64,000 bases of DNA from Catellatospora sp. IY07-71 (GTDB lineage Bacteria > Actinomycetota > Actinomycetes > Mycobacteriales > Micromonosporaceae). The translations under genes and the position numbers were made by a program. Numbering within the stretch: the stretch's first letter is position 1; each line of letters starts with the position of its first letter. This document shows positions 61,628 to 64,000 of this stretch, piece by piece. The notes beneath the pieces are model-generated. The model had not been told where the DNA came from and did no database searches. It saw nothing but the letters and a program-made list of their open reading frames with translations. The stretch lies in the NCBI RefSeq assembly GCF_018326265.1, contig NZ_AP023360.1:8181001-8245000 (forward strand), given 5' to 3'.

Positions 61628-62145
61628 TGGGTAGGCACGCACAGCCTGGCGGCGACGAGCTGCTCGTCGACTGGCGGACCGACCGGCTGGGCGCGGCCCG
61701 GCGCGGTGACAACCCCCTCGTGATGGCCAAGCTCAACAGCGGTTACGCCGTCTTCGGCGACACGCAGCACCTCCCTGGGTACTGCGTGCTGCTGTCCGAC
61801 GTGGACGGCGCCGACCACCTCACCGACCTGACCCGCGCCCAGCGCGCGGACTTCCTGGCCGACATGGGCCTGCTCGGTGAGGCGGTCTTCGCCGCCTGCA
61901 ACGGTTTCGACCCCGCGTTCCGCCGGCTCAACTACGAGATCCTCGGCAACTCGCTGCACCACCTGCACGCGCACATCCACCCGCGCTACTCGTGGGAGGC
62001 GCGCGAGTTCCGGGACGCGCCGGTCTGGCGCTACCCGAACGAGGTGCGCTTCGCCGAGGAGCACGACACCCTGGTCTCCCCCAAGGCCGAGGAGTACGAC
62101 CAGCTCCGCGAGGCGATCACCGCCGAGCTGACCCGCCTGGCCTGA
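61627..62145 (+). CDS. HIT-superfamily protein
   Basis: A protein of 172 residues whose ATG overlaps the regulator's stop (TGATG). The histidine triad HHLHAHIHPRY (His112, His114, His116, His118) and an N-terminal GYAVFGDTQHLPGYCVLL strand pair fit the HIT fold, acting as dinucleoside polyphosphate hydrolase or nucleotidyltransferase. It is translationally coupled to the two-component system. Confidence 0.85.
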   Translation: MGRHAQPGGDELLVDWRTDRLGAARRGDNPLVMAKLNSGYAVFGDTQHLPGYCVLLSDVDGADHLTDLTRAQRADFLADMGLLGEAVFAACNGFDPAFRRLNYEILGNSLHHLHAHIHPRYSWEAREFRDAPVWRYPNEVRFAEEHDTLVSPKAEEYDQLREAITAELTRLA

Positions 62146-62161
62146 GCCCGCACGACCCGGT

Positions 62162-62194
62162 GAGGGGCGCCCGATCACGGATCGGGCGCCCCTC
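62162..62194. terminator. Hairpin terminator after the HIT gene
   Basis: Perfect 15-bp stem GAGGGGCGCCCGATC (62162-62176) with its complement at 62180-62194, three-base loop. Confidence 0.8.
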
Positions 62195-62275
62195 GCGCTT
62201 TCCCGGTCCGGCTGGCAGCCGCCCTGGATCTATGGGACATTAGCGGAGGATCCCGCTGAAGGGCGGTGAGCCTTC

Positions 62276-63754
62276 ATGGGCGAGAAGGTGCAGCAGCACG
62301 TCTTCACCCGCGCGGACCGCGCGTCGTACCGGCAGAAGGTGCGCCGGTGCCTCGACGTGTTCGCGCTGATGCTGGGCGAATCCCAGTTCGAGTTCGAGCG
62401 CCCGCTCACCGGGCTGGAGATCGAGCTGAACCTCGTCGACGAGCAGGGCCTACCGTCCATGCGCAACGCCGACGTGCTCGCCGCCATCGCCGACCCGGCG
62501 TTCGTCACCGAACTCGGCCAGTTCAACATCGAGATCAACATCCCGCCGCGGGCGCTGGCCGGGGGCGGCCTGACCGCGTACGAGGAGCAGGTCCGGGCCA
62601 GTCTGAACGCGGCCGAGGGCAAGGCGCAGACCGTCGGCGCGCACACCGCGATGATCGGCATCCTGCCCACCCTGCGCCCGGAGAACCTGACCGAGTCCTC
62701 CCTGTCGGCCAATCCGCGCTACGCCCTGCTCAACGAGCAGGTGTTCGCATCCCGCGGGGAGGACCTGCACATCCGGATCGACGGGCCCGACCCGCTCGAC
62801 GTCACCGCCGACACCATCGCGCCCGAGGCGGCCTGCACCAGCGCCCAGCTGCACCTGCAGGTCAGCCCGGCCCAGTTCGGGGCGTACTGGAACGCCGCGC
62901 AGGCCATCGCGGGGGTGCAGCTGGCCATCGCGGCCAACTCGCCGTTCCTGTTCGGCCACGAGCTGTGGCACGAGACCCGCATCCCGCTGTTCAAGCAGGC
63001 CACCGACACCCGCCCCGAGGAGATCAAGTCCCAGGGGGTGCGCCCGCGCGTCTGGTTCGGCGAGCGCTGGATCACCTCGGTGTTCGACCTGTTCGAGGAG
63101 AACGTGCGCTACTTCCCGGCGCTGCTGCCGATCTGCACCGAGGACGACCCCGCCGACCAGCTCGCCGGTGGCGAGGTGCCCGAGCTGACCGAGCTGCGCC
63201 TGCACAACGGCACCATCTACCGCTGGAACCGGCCGGTGTACGACGTCGCCGACGGCATGCCGCACCTGCGGGTGGAGAACCGGGTGCTGCCCGCCGGGCC
63301 CACCGTCGTGGACATCATGGCCAACGCGGCGTTCTGGTTCGGCCTGGTGCGCACGCTGGCCGAGGGCGGCCTGCCGGTCTGGTCCCGGATGCCGTTCACC
63401 GCCGCCGACGAGAACTTCTACACCGGCGCGCGGCAGGGCATCCAGGCCCACCTGTTCTGGCCGGACCTGGGCTACCTCACCGCGTACGAGCTGGTGCTGC
63501 GGCGCCTGCTCCCGCTGGCCCACCAGGGCCTGGCGGCGTGGGGCGTGGACTCCCGCGAGCGCGACCGGCTGCTGGGCATCATCGAGCAGCGCTGCCTGCT
63601 CCGCCGCAACGGCGCGACCTGGCAGATCGACACGGTCCACCGCATGGAACGCCGCGGCCTCGAACGCCCCGACGCCCTACGCGAGATGCTCCTGCGCTAC
63701 ATGACCCACATGCACGCCAACCTCCCCGTCCACGAATGGCCCCGCGAGGAGTGA
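62276..63754 (+). CDS. Glutamate-cysteine ligase-like carboxylate-amine ligase (GCS2 type)
   Basis: A protein of 492 residues. GLEIELNLVDEQG carries the acidic metal ligands, ELGQFNIEINIPPRAL the second acidic group, and TSAQLHLQV plus LRVENRVLPAGPTV complete the GCS2 fold. The exact amine or amino-acid substrate is uncertain. In actinomycetes related enzymes act in ergothioneine or other gamma-glutamyl routes. The 3' end is C-rich beside the palindrome at 63782. Confidence 0.82.
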   Translation: MGEKVQQHVFTRADRASYRQKVRRCLDVFALMLGESQFEFERPLTGLEIELNLVDEQGLPSMRNADVLAAIADPAFVTELGQFNIEINIPPRALAGGGLTAYEEQVRASLNAAEGKAQTVGAHTAMIGILPTLRPENLTESSLSANPRYALLNEQVFASRGEDLHIRIDGPDPLDVTADTIAPEAACTSAQLHLQVSPAQFGAYWNAAQAIAGVQLAIAANSPFLFGHELWHETRIPLFKQATDTRPEEIKSQGVRPRVWFGERWITSVFDLFEENVRYFPALLPICTEDDPADQLAGGEVPELTELRLHNGTIYRWNRPVYDVADGMPHLRVENRVLPAGPTVVDIMANAAFWFGLVRTLAEGGLPVWSRMPFTAADENFYTGARQGIQAHLFWPDLGYLTAYELVLRRLLPLAHQGLAAWGVDSRERDRLLGIIEQRCLLRRNGATWQIDTVHRMERRGLERPDALREMLLRYMTHMHANLPVHEWPREE

Positions 63755-63781
63755 TCCCCGCCCCGGGGCCGGGGCCGGGCC

Positions 63782-63841
63782 GCAGTTTCGGGGAAAGTGC
63801 AGGTAAGACGGCGCTCTCTCGTGCACTTTCCCCGAAACTGC
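63782..63841. repeat. Palindromic element, family 4, intergenic copy
   Basis: 60 bp with perfect 20-base arms (GCAGTTTCGGGGAAAGTGCA at 63782-63801, complement at 63822-63841) and a 20-base spacer; same design as the copy inside mptA. Between convergent genes. Confidence 0.85.
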
Positions 63842-63882
63842 GCGCACGTCGCGAGCGGGCGCGGGGCGGGGTGGGGTGGGGG

Positions 63883-64000
63883 TCAGTCGGCGAGGAGGGT
63901 GCGGAGGCGGTGGGCCTGGAGGTCCCAGCCCCACTCCTGCTCGACCCAGGTGCGGCCGGCGGCGCCCATCTTGCGCCGCAGCGGCTCGTCGGTGAGGAGT
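63883..64000 (-). CDS. Glycosyltransferase family 4, C-terminal end (PimB-like)
   Basis: Partial; the gene continues beyond base 64000. The visible end reads TDEPLRRKMGAAGRTWVEQE, then WGWDLQAHRL and a short tail, the standard C-terminal helix of GT4 enzymes. Its place next to a FadD15-like gene matches pimB' (Rv2188c), a mannosyltransferase of phosphatidylinositol mannoside synthesis. Confidence 0.7.
   Translation of the reverse strand, partial: LLTDEPLRRKMGAAGRTWVEQEWGWDLQAHRLRTLLAD

Overview
The window reads as chromosomal DNA from a high-GC actinomycete. Genes are densely packed, often with ATGA or GTGA start/stop overlaps, GTG starts are common, and several genes appear to be read from leaderless transcripts. 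PASTA kinase, DUF3040, DUF5304-like, RNase AS, DUF1028, ImuA/ImuB/DnaE2 and class II DAHP synthase genes point to Actinobacteria. The mix, plus a CebR-type operator in front of a secreted mannanase, fits Micromonosporaceae best; the genus cannot be fixed from sequence alone. From memory of the Mycobacterium tuberculosis map, the gene order follows roughly Rv2169c to Rv2188c: DUF3040, metF, idsA2, mptA, Rv2175c, pknL, aroG, RNase AS, acyltransferase, SRPBCC, fadD15, pimB. This is a conserved core region with lineage-specific genes inserted. I see no integrated phage, insertion sequence, CRISPR array, tRNA or rRNA.

Layout. 1-4442: MoxR ATPase, DUF58 and transglutaminase operon. 4550-10465 (minus): DUF3040, DinB, an alkaline-phosphatase-superfamily enzyme, a methyltransferase, a PASTA lipoprotein and a secreted S1 protease. 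10577-17160 (minus): a mutagenic SOS operon, HEPN protein-imuA-imuB-dnaE2, behind a TTTACA-N17-TAACGT promoter covered by two near-consensus LexA boxes. 17602-24777: EamA transporter, YbaK, GNAT, a degenerate CDP-alcohol phosphotransferase, metF, and a GntR regulator with its own operators and two small target ORFs. 24787-37519: isoprenoid and envelope block (prenyl synthase, membrane-tethered RNase, MptA, split lycopene cyclase, Rv2175c homologue, PASTA kinase, endonuclease IV, bfd-bfr, threonine aldolase, two paralogous membrane proteins, DAHP synthase). 37635-46473: proC, a phosphofructokinase with pyrophosphate-type residues, RNase AS, DUF1028, a Crp regulator and the GH5-CBM2 mannanase. 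46672-64000: a giant adenylate cyclase/ATPase/TPR regulator, lysophospholipid acyltransferase, a hydrolase lacking its nucleophile, FMO, ROK glucokinase, SRPBCC, acyl-CoA ligase, a NarL-type two-component pair, HIT protein, a glutamate-cysteine-ligase-like protein and the tail of a glycosyltransferase.

The most unusual feature is a set of palindromic elements, thirteen copies in at least five sequence families plus one bipartite inverted repeat. Most lie between genes, two lie inside the mutasome operon, and two are inserted in frame inside mptA. For the copies whose flanks I counted, each strand is C-rich on its 5' side of the palindrome and G-rich on its 3' side, whatever the gene orientation; inside mptA the C:G count goes from 100:38 to 31:105 across the insertion. 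Gene ends without such elements look balanced. This suggests that the palindromes are focal points of a strand-asymmetric process such as recombination or repair synthesis.
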